Shown one piece after another: positions 36,623-48,094 of a stretch of 64,000 nt of DNA (positions are counted from its first letter, which is position 1; each line of letters begins with the position of its first letter). Below the pieces are notes generated by a model. That model saw only the letters and a list, made by a program, of their open reading frames with translations, made no database searches and was not told the origin of the DNA. The translations under genes were made by a program, and so were the position numbers. Location: the NCBI GenBank assembly GCA_028622995.1, contig JAJQJQ010000039.1, positions 1,178,001 through 1,242,000 on the forward strand. The letters are read 5' to 3'. This DNA is from Panagrolaimus kolymaensis (lineage: Eukaryota; Nematoda; Chromadorea; Rhabditida; Panagrolaimidae).

Positions 36623-39600
36623 TCATTTGATCAAAATAGGATCATCAATTTGACGAATAAGGACAGGTAAAGCTTCAACATTGAAACATGCTTGCATCGC
36701 TTTGAAGAAACCACTTTCATTATTCAGAAATATTTTACCAGCTGTTGGATTTCGAATTATATAGCCGAGACAGCATTCAACAAGCAATTTGAACAGTTTT
36801 TCAAATCTTTGAGAATATGTTACACGACCCTAAAAACAAAAATGATGATAAATGAAAGTCATACAATAAATATCAATCAAAACTTACATGGAAAAATTCA
36901 AGATAAGGTCGCAAAAGAAGGTTGAGACATTGATGATTTTCATAAGAAAATGGTGAGGTTGTAAGTACTGTTTCAAATGCAAATTCAAGTAGACGAATAA
37001 AATTATTATCACGATGTTTCTTTGCTGACATTGAAAGTACGGGAACGACACGTTCAGTAATCACTTGCATAAGACTAAAATCCATGGGTTTAATTAGATT
37101 AAATATAAAGTAACAACTAACCTTGAAATAACTTTTGGTATCTTCGTTGACATTTGTTTGAGATTTTCCAAAGCAGTATCAATTCTTAGTAGTTCTCCAG
37201 ATTCTGTAGCATCAGCAAGTTCAACGATAGCAAAATATGCATCCATGGTCTCCGAATTTGTGCTTTTTGATGCGATAGATATTGATGTAAAATTGTTTGA
37301 AACTTCTTGGAATTCTTCACCAACTTCACAGTTTTCATCAACTTCCATTTTAACGTAATCTTCTTTAATGAAAGCTGTTAATAAACCACCAATTTCAGGA
37401 ATGTGTTTGAAAGATAGAGCAAGATTTAATAAAATAGGCTTGAATGAAACGTTATCCTAAATAATAATAATAATCTCACATTGCCAAAGTTTACGGTCAA
37501 ATTCAAAAAAGCTTACAATTCGATGGCCATCCAAAAATGTCAAAATAATTATTCTCATAAATTCTAAAGGAATTTCTGAATTATTATTAATTAAATATTC
37601 AGCTATAGCTGGAGCAAAATCTTTATTCTTTAAAGCTTTCATAAAGCTAAACCAATTTGGATCGGTAATAATCTCCATCATTTTTGATGCTTTTGGCACA
37701 ACTTTCTTCAAAAATTCTAATACAGCTTGAGAAGAATCAAAAGAATAAAGCCCAGATTGAAATTTTTTGATATCTGGTGTAGCTATAAAATGTTTAATGG
37801 TTGGAGGTGGATCAAGCACAAGAATATTTTGAATGGGCTGTTGCTGTTGTTGTTGTTGTAATTGTTCATTGGTGCTGGTACCTTCAACCTCGTTAACATA
37901 ATTAAGGAACTAAAAACAAATTTTAAAAGTTTTAGAATTCCATAAATGCTATCATCTTACTTCATCAGCACCTTGTGCACCTCGAAGTTTGTATGCTCGA
38001 ACAAAGCCAGCGATGGATCGAAGATTACCTTTTGGTGGTTTATTAGCATTTACTAAAGCTAAAAGTTTGGAATATGCTGATGTTGTTATAGCTGAAGATT
38101 GGAGAAATCCGAGGGCGCAATCCACAGTCATTCCAAGAAGGGCTGCCTAAAAATTATTCGGTAATTTAGAAAGTTGACCACCAACAACGCTTACATTAAT
38201 AATTCTTTCATCAGAAGAAGCTAACATTTTGCTTTTTAGTTTATCAGGCAAAATATTCACTTCTGCATTATCTGATATTCTACGAACATGCAGTTTTTGA
38301 TTATTTTTATCATCATTTCCAAACCAAGTATTAAGTAAAAGCTCTCTATTGGAATTACTTTCATTCTAAAAAAAAAATCTCTTTTGATTTTGCAAACTTA
38401 CATTCAAAGCTACCGACCGTATTGGTTGAAGTTTCACAAAGCAATGTCATCATTCCAGTTAAAACTTTTGAACTAATATTAAATTCATCTTTATGTTGAG
38501 GAATTTTAATTTGAAGAATTTCATCATTTTTATCATCTGCTTCTGGCAATGCTGCAGTTTTGTTGGATAAAAGTGATTTTAAATATGAAGCAAAAAAGTC
38601 CAATAATGCATGATGAACTTGTTTATGCTCTTCACTATTTCCACCAATTCGTTCCACAACTTTTGTAAGGCGAAGAGCAATCTAAAAGTGTGTCAAATAG
38701 AGAGAAAGGTTAAAAAACGAAATAAACTAACAACATGGATATCACCGGATTTCATATGTTTAGCAATGAAAGAAATATTATCCATAATAAATTTTATGTC
38801 ACTTTCAATTGTAATACTATAGGATAAATCGCGACAAATTTGATCAGAAATTGTTTCAAATAATGGAATTTTTGAAAATGCATTTATGGGATGCTCGATC
38901 GTTGAATTATCCTATAATAATTTTAATTAAAGATAACCAATGTTTAGTTTAAAAAATTATTACCCCAATTAAAATTTGTAAAGCTTTCAAAATACAATGT
39001 CGATCTTCATTTGAATGCGAACAAAGTTTAGATAAGAAAAATTTTACTATTTCTTTTGCGGCATCACTAATTTCATTTAAAGATTTTTGTAATTTTGATC
39101 GAATAAATCCTGTATCAACGTTTCGTTTTTCTTCATCAGAATCCAAAAGATCATAAAAAAATAATTGGGCCAAAGTTTGTATGGGTAAATTTTCAACTAT
39201 TGATGGATGCTTTATTATCGCTTCTTGTATCATTGGCATAGCTTGATCTCCTAGTTTATCTTTTGCGAGAGAACCCAAAATATCTGGACTTCGAATTCCA
39301 CACAAATAAAGAGCTATGGTATCTTTAGCAAAATTATGTAACACTGAAAATAATTCTGGAAAATTTCTTGGTGGTCCTGTTGGATTAAATAAACAAAAAT
39401 CTTGTGATGAATATTCATTTGAAGGGGATTCATTTTTAATTGGACGTAAAAGTTGAATGGATGAAATAATTTCTAATTCAGTTCTTTCTTCCACTTCATT
39501 TACTGATGCTATTTCTCGAGAGCTTTTACCATTAAAAGTTTGAATAGGAAAATGGAAATTACTAAAACAAACAAAATTTCGGTATATTTAAAAATTCTGT

Positions 39601-42089
39601 AAACAGACAAAAAAAGAAAATACTTACTTGATAACTGTCATATGCATTAACATTTTTAGCATGGGATATTTTTCATAAACTTCTTTAAAAATATTATCAT
39701 TTTTAATATTTAATATAACCCATTTATAAACTAAAAACCATGATTGTTGATACATTTTTTTATTTGATATTTTTATGCTTTCCCTAAAACTACCATCATC
39801 ATTAACATTTCCACCACTTAAAATTAAAAAGCATACGTTTCACCGTGATCCACAACACTCAATTCGAGTAATTTTTCAATAACTTGAATACTTTTAACAT
39901 TTATAAAAGCTTGATTACTTGGAATAGGAGCAAGAGCTAAAGCTCGATGGGTAATTTGTTCAAGAATATCTAAAATTTTATCTGCTCCAACTTGGGTTGG
40001 CCCATTCATAGTAATTAATGGAAGTAAAATGGAATCATCAATAACGCATTCATGAACAATTCGAATAACAGAATTATATTCAACTTCAGATGGCCATCCA
40101 TCACCCACAGCGTTGTAACTTTTATACTAAAAAAAATGAATGGGTAAGTTCGAGGGTTATGGTAGCTAAAATAATAACATACAAATCCAAGATAAAGCAG
40201 CTGATGATATGCATCAATATAAGCTTGTGCATCTTGACATAAATTTGCTGATGCAGCCCACTTTAAAAATTCTACTGAAATCGCCATAAAATGTCGAAGT
40301 TGCCCATGATATTTAGTTAAAACTTCAGATTGGGCACAAGTTAAAGCATTTCCAGAACGTCTCAAATTTCCTGATTCTTTGATATTTGAAACTACAGCGC
40401 TCAAAGGTAAAACAGCGCAAAGATTTACAACATTTTTAAATAATTCGGTTGTATTAAAATCTTCACTAAATAGGACTCTTTCCCGCACAGCTTCAAAAAT
40501 GTAACGGGAAAATTCATCAAATACAAAATCATTTCCACGAAATGCAGTTTTAGTAAATTCACGAAGAAATGCTCGAACTTGTTTAACACTTTTTTGTTGA
40601 TGAAGGATTTGAACAAATCGTGAAGCCATTCTCTAAAAAAACAAAGTTGTCGATAATCTTCGAATATAATTGCTTTAATTTATAAAAACCAAACCTTAGA
40701 AGCTTCTGTTGGGTTTAACGAGCACAAATGATGCATCAAAGTATATGTATGGGAAAGTTTTAATTTTGGAGAAAATTCAGCTTCCAAAATTGCATCAATA
40801 AAATTACCCATCACGGATGGAAATCTTTGATATAAAATATCGATGGAAACTTGTAAAACAACAAGGTGTTGCTTGCTTCGAAAGGATTGCATAAAAATGA
40901 GATCATTTAAAAATTCTCTAATATCGCTTGATTCCACTTCAGAGATATTGCACGCAAACACAAGTAAAAGATCCATAGCACTTCTTTGAAGCTGAAAATA
41001 ACAAACATAAACTTCCTAAACAATTCCTTTAAAAATAGTTTACTTTAACATTTTGTAACCATGTATCAAGTTTTTTAATCGAAGCTCGTTGAATATGTTT
41101 ATTTCGAATCATAAAAAGGAAAGTTCGAATCAAACTTTTATTTCCTTCTTCTGAGCAACGTTGAGAAATTTTTGTTATTGCTTCATTTATAACTTCTTGA
41201 AGGCTTTCATTGCTGAGATTAAACTTGGAAGGATAAGCTTCCGAATCATAATCTGCTTTTTTAGCCCATGGAATTTCAGCTTGTTGATACATTTCAGCTG
41301 ATGGAATGGAAAATCCACCAAAAATTGAAACAATGGAATAATAAGGTTGAATGGAATCTGTTTGATCCGTCCATAATCTCCGTCCGCACGAATCATTTAT
41401 AACTAATTTTAGCAATTGTAATGGGTAAGAATTAAGTTGGGTAATGATGGATGATAACGCTGAAGCTATTGCAGGAACAAAATCCTTGGCTTCAATAAGT
41501 GGAAGTAAATCAAATAAAGCATATATGATTTGAAGGGACTAAAATGAAACAACAACTTTTGATATAACTAAAATATATTAAAGACATACTCCACAATGTT
41601 GTTTTTGTTCTTTGATGAATGAGGCTAACTTTTGAAGAATTTCTGAATCACTTTTATCACTTTCCATATAACTTTTAATTGCTGCTAAAATCAATCCTTC
41701 AATTCTTTTTCCTTTATCTTCACCAGCTGCAACTGCATTTTTTGAAAGTTCATTAAAATCTGTTCCAACTCCTTTGATACTTTCAACTCCATCTTTCCAT
41801 CGAGAAATAATTTCAAAAATGGGTTTGGGTTCCTTTTTTTCTTTTGTTATTTCTTCACCAACCGTTTTACGATTGAATGGAGAATTCAATAAAGTATTTG
41901 ATTTCTTTGGTGGTGGACCTGATGGAGAAGATGATGGCTGAAATAAAAACGATTATGAATAGCTTTGAAAAAATGGATAAAACGCACCTGTAATGTTCGC
42001 TTAGCTGATGGTCCAATTTTAGCTGCTAATTTTGATATCAATTTACTTCCATTCCCTTGAGGAGGTTTATTCATTTTATTACCCGACAT
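36623..42089 (-). CDS. INTS1: Integrator complex subunit 1
   Basis: Sixteen exons run from 42089 to 36623 and sum in frame to 1552 residues; human INTS1 has about 2190. Exons: 42089-41988, 41937-41590, 41538-41044, 40991-40695, 40632-40183, 40126-39837, 39783-39628, 39561-38964, 38911-38732, 38681-38418, 38365-38195, 38146-37961, 37909-37517, 37456-37122, 37074-36888 and 36829-36623. INTS1 is the scaffold of the Integrator backbone, the nuclear complex that cleaves snRNA and paused nascent transcripts. Collinear similarity is seen at NDSCGRRLWTDQ, KKLDTWLQNVK, VRAFLREFTKTAF, GWPSEVEYNSVIRI, YEKYPMLKMLMHM and LAQLFFYDLLDSDEEK. A Q-run is near residue 1190. The C-terminal third is weakly conserved. 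The exon 10 donor GTCGGT is weak, and that junction is the least certain. Confidence 0.85.
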
Positions 42090-42417
42090 TTTATATTAAT
42101 AGTTTTTATAAGAAATTACAAAAAATTGTTTTTGGAAGAATTTGGTAAAATACTAGTTAAAGAAAAAAAAGCATAGCAAGCAAAGAAGAAATCTTAAAAC
42201 GAATGAGGTATATCAAAGATTCAGAAAACCATAAAGCTTTGCAACCAATGAATGCTCTTCAGATTCTTTAAAAGATATGAGAAAAGCTAATAATGAAGAC
42301 GAAAATCTTTAATAACAACCACCTGCACTATTCCTTGCTTCTTTGATTTTTTTTTCGATATTTGTAACACAGGATGGTGACTATTTGTGACCATAATCTC
42401 ATCGGCTGCTATTCACT

Positions 42418-42489
42418 GGGGGTATAACTCAGTGGTAGAGTGCTCGCTTTGCATGCGAGAAGGCTGGGGTTCGATCCCCCATACCTCCA
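42418..42489 (+). tRNA. tRNA-Ala (TGC)
   Basis: An intronless cloverleaf of 72 bases. The acceptor stem GGGGGTA pairs with TACCTCC and includes G3-T70, the alanine identity pair. The anticodon arm is CTCGC-TTTGCAT-GCGAG, with anticodon TGC. The T-arm is CTGGG-GTTCGATC-CCC, followed by discriminator A. It lies in the spacer between the starts and ends of INTS1 and the PP1 gene. Confidence 0.96.
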
Positions 42490-42657
42490 TTCATAACTTT
42501 TTTATTTTTGTTCCAAAATTATAAACATAATACACTGCATTATACCCGTATGGTAGCTGTTAAGGTACACGAACAACACAAAATAGATCTTTTATTACAC
42601 TAAAAGTTACATTCATTACAATTAATACAAAACTAAGATCCTAGAATCATTGAAAAA

Positions 42658-43941
42658 TTAGGCATTTTCTTTCTTTTCATTATTGTTTGCATCAACAGCA
42701 TCCATTTCAGGAGTAACTTTAAATATTGGCGGAGTTGTTGTTGGTTTGGCTAATGGATCAGCAGCACAAGGTGGAGCAGGACGATTGCAATTTGGTGGAG
42801 CTTGAGTACGAAGTTGTTGGAATGAAACTTGCATATCGGAATCTATGCAAACGACGGCAGCAGCATTGTTAAATTGACCACAATAATTTGGTGCTGAGAA
42901 AATGGTGATTAATTGACGACCAACCATAAGTTCATAACCATCTTGGACAACCTAAAAATAATGTTGTAATCAAGATAGGCAAGCATAAATCCAAAAAAAC
43001 AAACTTGATGAGCTCGAATAACCATATCAATTCCAAGAATTTTGCATGCAGCTGACATAACACCTTTACCAAAAGCAAATGAGATACCACGTGGGGAATA
43101 AAACCATCCATCACCTTTATTTGTTGGATCAGACCATAATAAATCAATGAGCATTCCACGATCTTGAGGTTCACATGGACGAATAATGGCACGAATTTGA
43201 TCAAGATGAGTGAGTTCAGGGCTGAGACCGCCATGCATGCAGAGGATTTTTTTCGAAATCAAGCCAGCCAATGGTAAACGATTGAAGACGGTTTGAAATT
43301 CCCACCAGAGACCAACACTAAAAATGAAAAATATAAATTAAGTTGTTGTAAATAAAGAGAAAAAGCACACCCATATTTGCGACAACATTCATCATAGAAG
43401 CCATAAATTCGATTGACAGCTGGAGTTTCATGATTACCACGAAGAATATAAATTTTATCACGATGACGAAGTTTCAGAGCAAGCAATAAGACGATGGTTT
43501 CAAGAGATTGTGGTCCACGGTCGACGTAATCTGAAAACGCATTAGTTTATTAGAATGAAAGATGGGAGCAAACATAGCTTTTCTAACAACAAAAAAGCTT
43601 TAACTTACCACCCAAGAACATCATCTTCTGATCAGGTACTCTTCCAATGAGATCAAAAAGCTTATGCATATCCTAAAATTTCAATCCAATCAAATTTCGC
43701 TAAACAAAAAGAAAAAACTTACTTGATATTGTCCATGAATGTCACCAATAACTTTGATAGGAACTTCAGTTTCAACAAGTGAACCTTCTTGCATAATAAT
43801 TTTTGTAACAAATGTTAAAATTGAAATAATATCATCAAAAGTTAAAATATTGACAATTCCAATGTCCTGACGATTGTACAAGCTGTTGAGCTTTTCAATA
43901 ACACCATCAATCCATGTTGTATCACTACCATCTTGAGCCAT
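42658..43941 (-). CDS. PP1-type Ser/Thr protein phosphatase catalytic subunit
   Basis: Five exons (43941-43723, 43672-43609, 43530-43371, 43317-43005, 42951-42658) give 349 residues. The PPP motifs are complete: GDIHGQ at 66-71, [27 protein letters not shown], and [10 protein letters not shown]. The microcystin-binding loop reads [13 protein letters not shown], keeping the Cys but with Gln and Asn where PP1 usually has Glu and Asp. The N-terminal [10 protein letters not shown] is short. The Pro/Thr-rich tail [19 protein letters not shown] resembles the PP1 tail. It is closer to ordinary PP1 than the 2964-5656 paralogue, but substitutions such as [17 protein letters not shown] mark it as a nematode PP1-like form. 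ATG 43941 is the first methionine in this frame. Confidence 0.92.
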
Positions 43942-44397
43942 TGTTGTTGTTGCTTTTGATGAATCCAAAAATCAAGAGAGAAGACAGTTGATGAAACAGC
44001 CACACCACAGACGGATCGTTTCAAGTGATCAACTTGTTGAATGAAATGTTTTTGAAATCACAAAAACGGAAGCATCTTTTCTGTGTTTGAATTTGATGTA
44101 AATTTTTTAATTTCATGAAATCAAAATTTCGAACGAACGACTTTCTTTTTCATTTTGGAAAACAAAATTTCTGAAGTCTTTTAGGGCATTTTTTCCATTT
44201 GAAACCCGAAAATCTTTTAAATTCTTGTTCTCATCTCTTCCTTTGCTTTTTTTGTAAGACAAAATCCAAATATAAATATTTTTATTATTTTTTACTTTCA
44301 AAAATATAAAACTACTACTACGAAAGAAATAACAATATGTTTTTTATAAGAGAGATGTGTGTGATATTTTCTCTCATCTAATCATTATCAAGCATTA
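43942..44397. other. Spacer between PP1-like and transaldolase genes
   Basis: This is the upstream region of the PP1-like gene and the downstream region of transaldolase. AT-rich, with no further element recognised. Confidence 0.45.
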
Positions 44398-45639
44398 TTA
44401 AAGATATTCTTCAACAACTTTTTCTAAATCTGCTGCAGCTTGAACAAAGCCTCGAATGCCTTCAGCAAGTTTTTCAGTTGCCATTGCATCTTGATTGAGT
44501 TCAAAACGGAAAATTTCTTCCGTAACTTTTATTTCTGTTGCATCCGATGATTTAGCTAAACGTTATGGTAATTAAAAAATTTATAAGAAAATTAGTGGAA
44601 GGGACTAACCTTTTTCAAGGGTTAAAGTTGGTTCAATGGTTTCATCTTCTTTTGCAAGTTCAGCAAGAAGTTTGGGCCTTAAAAATATTTTTACAATCTT
44701 TTGTAATGAAACTAAAAATCATAAGCTTACGAAATGGTTAAAAGATCACATCCTGCAAGACCTTTTATTTCTTCAGTATTACGGAATGAAGCAGCCATGA
44801 CTTCGGTTTTATGTCCGAATTTTTTGTAATAATTATAAATGCGACGAACTGACTGAAATATTATTCATTTTATAAGCCAATATTCTTGATTTACTTAATC
44901 AAAATGCTTGCCTGAACTCCTGGATCATTTTCACGAGTATAATCACCTTTACCTTCTTTAGCTTTATACCAATCCATAATTCGTCCAACAAATGGAGAAA
45001 TAAGTTGAACATTAGCTTGAGCACAAGCAATAGCTTGATGATAACCGAATAAAAGAGTCATGTTGCAATGAATTCCATGCTTTTCTTCAAGTTCACTGAA
45101 ATTTGAAAATGTATGTCAAATATGGAAATGACAAATGAAGTATACTAACCGAGCAGCTTGAATACCTTCCCATGTGGAAGCTAATTTAATTAAAATTCGA
45201 TCTTTTGAAACTCCTTCTTCTTCATAAAGTTTAATAAAAGCTAAAGCTTTTTTAATTGATTCTTCTTTAGAAAATGATAATCTTGCATCAACTTCAGTTG
45301 AAACTCGTCCAGGAATAATGCTAAGAATTTCTTTACCAAATAAAACAAATAATTTATCGATTGCTAAACGCTTGATATCTTCATGAGATTTACTCGCTGA
45401 TTTAGCTTTTGCATATTCAACGGCTTTAGTAATCAATGATTTATATGAATCATGTTTGGATGCAGCAAGGATTAATGAAGGATTGGTTGTTGCATCAGTT
45501 GGTTGATATTCTTTCAAAACTAAAAAGAAAGAATCTCACATCAAATGCTTCAATGGTTTAGGGTTAACTTACGCTGAAATTCACCAGTATCTGCAACAAT
45601 GGTGGAGTGCTTTTTAATTTGTTCAAGAACGGAAGGCAT
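44398..45639 (-). CDS. TALDO1: Transaldolase
   Basis: Six exons (45639-45573, 45519-45150, 45095-44912, 44852-44731, 44677-44610, 44555-44398) give 322 residues, the usual length. Transaldolase moves a dihydroxyacetone unit between sugar phosphates in the cytosolic pentose phosphate pathway. The substrate loop [14 protein letters not shown] is canonical. The Schiff-base lysine is Lys134 in [11 protein letters not shown]. Further conserved parts are [38 protein letters not shown] and AGCDLLTIS. The third intron has donor GC (CAG|GCAAGC) rather than GT. It is needed to keep the frame. The acceptor AATTTTCAG seven bases before the ATG could take a spliced leader. The gene is divergent from NAA20. 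Confidence 0.97.
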
Positions 45640-46890
45640 GGTTTAGCTGAAAATTAAAAAAATATTCTTTCTAATCCTAAACACACACTCGCAAATGCAG
45701 TCAAAAGAAATGGGAAAAAAAGAAGAAAATCGAACCACTAAGAAAAAAAAAAAAACGGAAGAATCGCACCATAAACAATCAAAGAACGCAGACAAAAAAA
45801 GCTATTTTTTCGAAACAATTTTTATGTAAAAAAATAAAGAAAAATATGCTGCTTTATATTGGCATTAAAAAAAGGCATACATAAAGTAAAAACCTAATGG
45901 GTAAAAAAAGAAGGAGAAATATTTATTTGTCATCACAATATGAGAGGAAGGAAGACATCATCATGAGGCTGTTGTTGTGGAAGAGGAGGACGGATTGTTT
46001 TTGGATGACAAACTACGACTACAAACAATAATCAATTTTTTTAAACAATTGAGTTAGCTCATAAAATATTTCTTGATTTATTTTCTCTACCACACATTGT
46101 TTAAAGTTAGTATCAAAAAACGAGGGTTCAAAAAATTTATTTAAAATTGAAGGATTAGAAAAGCGCCAAAAATTTGGCCATAAAAAGGCATACAAAAAGC
46201 TTTAGAAGTTAATACAAGATTGCTCAATATTTGAAACTATTTTCCAAGAAGTACTAAAAAAACGCAATCAATTAAAACAATTTTTCTGCAATCATAGAAA
46301 TAAGAAAGTGACGGTCGAAAAAAATGTTAAAGAAAGAACCATTTGAAGACAACCAACAATACGCATAAAACACAAATAAAAGTGTTAAAAACAATGCAAA
46401 GAAAATCAGCAAATAACAAATGTTTTATAAAGCAACGGAATTTAAAACAATGCTACTGCTATTGCCGTATTTTTTAACGTTAAAACAAAAATAAAAGGCA
46501 AACAAAATATTAAATCGAGATAGTCGTCGATGGAAGAAGAATATCAACAACAACAACCTCGATACATAAATATTTTCACAAGTTGCGCATCTATCGAAGA
46601 TATGTCTTTGGACGAAAAAAGAGGCAGCCACAGGCTGCAAATTCATGAACATGAAGGAAATTTGTACTTTGATGTTTGCATCTTTGATGCTTTTCTTCAG
46701 TAAAAAATAGTCTTTCCTTTTACCTTCTTGGATACCTTCTTTATACTCCTAAATGCTTGCCGTGGTTATCTTACTTCGTGAATTCACGTCCTTTGCTTAG
46801 TTCCTCATGTAAATTTTTCATTAACATTTTTTTATTTCTAGGTAAAATAAGTATTAGACTAATCTCAATTTCTTCTGTCTTTCCTAAAAA
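45640..46890. other. Divergent spacer, transaldolase and NAA20
   Basis: It should contain both promoters. I see A-runs and no coding frame that holds. A TTTATTTCTAG acceptor ending near 46841 may define the 5' end of the NAA20 mRNA, 50 bases before its ATG. Confidence 0.45.
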
Positions 46891-47697
46891 ATGTTCGCTG
46901 TTAGCAAATTTACTATCAATGATCTTCATCATATTAACACTATGTAAGTTAACTTTTCGTTTATGTTGTTGAAAAACTTAATCTTTGTCATATTTTTAGC
47001 AACCTGGATCCATTCACAGAAACTGTAAGTTTTCAATCCTTCTCAAGTTCAACTAACTTTATATGTTCTTCAATGATTTTTAGTATGGTCTTCATTTTTA
47101 TATTCAATATATGGGTGGTCGAATGCCATATGTATTTTATAAAGCTATGGATCAACAAGGAAGGATGGCTGGATATTGTTAGTTATTTCTCAACTTTTTT
47201 GATCATTATTTAAGAATATATGTTTTTTAGTGATGGGAAAAATTGAAGGTGAAGGTCAACAATATCATGGTCACATTACTGCTTTAACTGTTGGAGTGGA
47301 TTTTCGTCGACAAGGTGTTGCAAAAATTTTAATGAAAAAGTTTGAAGATATTTGTATCGAGTAAGTTTGGTTTTGTTTTTTTATTCTTCCAAAACTAACA
47401 ACAAATAAATTTTAGAAACAATTGTTACTTTATCGATCTCTTTGTTCGTATTTCAAATAAAGTTGCCATCGAAATGTATACAAAAATGGGTTATATTATT
47501 TATCAACAAATTATTGAATATTATTCTGGTGATGAGCCTGAAGATGCTTATGGTTAGTTTTTCCTTGATGTTCATACACTTTACAAACGTTTATTTCAGA
47601 TATGCACAAAGCGTTGCCTGCTGATAAAGAACGCAAATCAATGATTCCTAAATCTCGTCCAGTTACTGTTGCTGAAGCATTTGGTGATAATTATTGA
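46891..47697 (+). CDS. NAA20: NatB catalytic subunit, N-alpha-acetyltransferase 20
   Basis: Six exons (46891-46943, 47000-47024, 47084-47177, 47231-47360, 47416-47552, 47600-47697) give 178 residues, exactly the family size. Exon 2 is only 25 bases. NAA20 acetylates protein N-termini starting Met-Asp, Met-Glu, Met-Asn or Met-Gln, with NAA25 as its partner at the ribosome. The N-terminal helix FTINDLHHINTINLDPFTET matches the substrate-side motif. The GNAT core has HGHITALTVGVDFRRQGVAK, carrying the acetyl-CoA motif RRQGVA, and NCYFIDLFVRISNKVAIEMY. The C-terminus has YYSGDEPEDAYDMHKAL. AATAAA lies at 47836-47841. Confidence 0.96.
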
Positions 47698-48094
47698 TAC
47701 CGTTTACTTTCATATCGAATCCACAAATGCTCATCAAATGTTCTTATGTTATTGTTCTTTGGCGAAAAAAAGAAATATTAAAATAATTTTATTACGGGTT
47801 TTCTTTTTTAATTGTTGTTTGTGATTTATTGTTTTAATAAATAAAAATTTTTAAAAAAAAGTGAACTCAGATAGGAGCGAAAGACATATACGCTTGTTCA
47901 ACATGATTATTCAGCTGAACTATGCAGTCTTCATCGTTCTTTGAAACTTTTATTCGTTTACAAGTGAAACTCAAACGCACTAACCACTGCGCTAAAGCGA
48001 CACAATTGGATGCGTGCAAGAAAATGGAAGATAGACGTTGAAGTTGTGCAATGTTAGAGAAAAATTAAATAAATTTTTAAAGTTTATAGTTTTT
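47698..48094. other. Convergent 3' region with tRNA-like relic
   Basis: The NAA20 3' UTR ends near AATAAA at 47836-47841. From 47865 the base composition changes and a tRNA-like 5' half is readable on the minus strand (listed separately). The UDP-glycosyltransferase 3' end follows. Confidence 0.5.
47954..48001 (-). pseudogene. tRNA-like 5' half, possible relic or SINE head
   Basis: On the minus strand GTCGCTT-TA-GCGC-AGTGGTTA-GTGC reads as an acceptor 5' strand plus D-arm and contains an A-box-like TAGCGCAGTGG. A CGTTT/AAACG stem follows, with an oversized loop. No T-arm (B-box) or pairing AAGCGAC end follows at the right distance. It is therefore probably a truncated tRNA or a tRNA-derived repeat. 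Confidence 0.4.

Noticed and set aside
40181..40182. Alternative read of a 20-base intron after exon 6 of INTS1
   Set aside because: An ultra-short intron was possible at 39836-39817, but the same donor with the TTTTAG acceptor at 39784 gives a normal 53-base intron and keeps the frame.
36623..42089. Initial thought that the large helical protein was CNOT1
   Set aside because: The order of conserved blocks (RRLWTDQ, LDTWLQN, the GWPSE block, LKMLM, FFYDLL) follows INTS1, not CNOT1.
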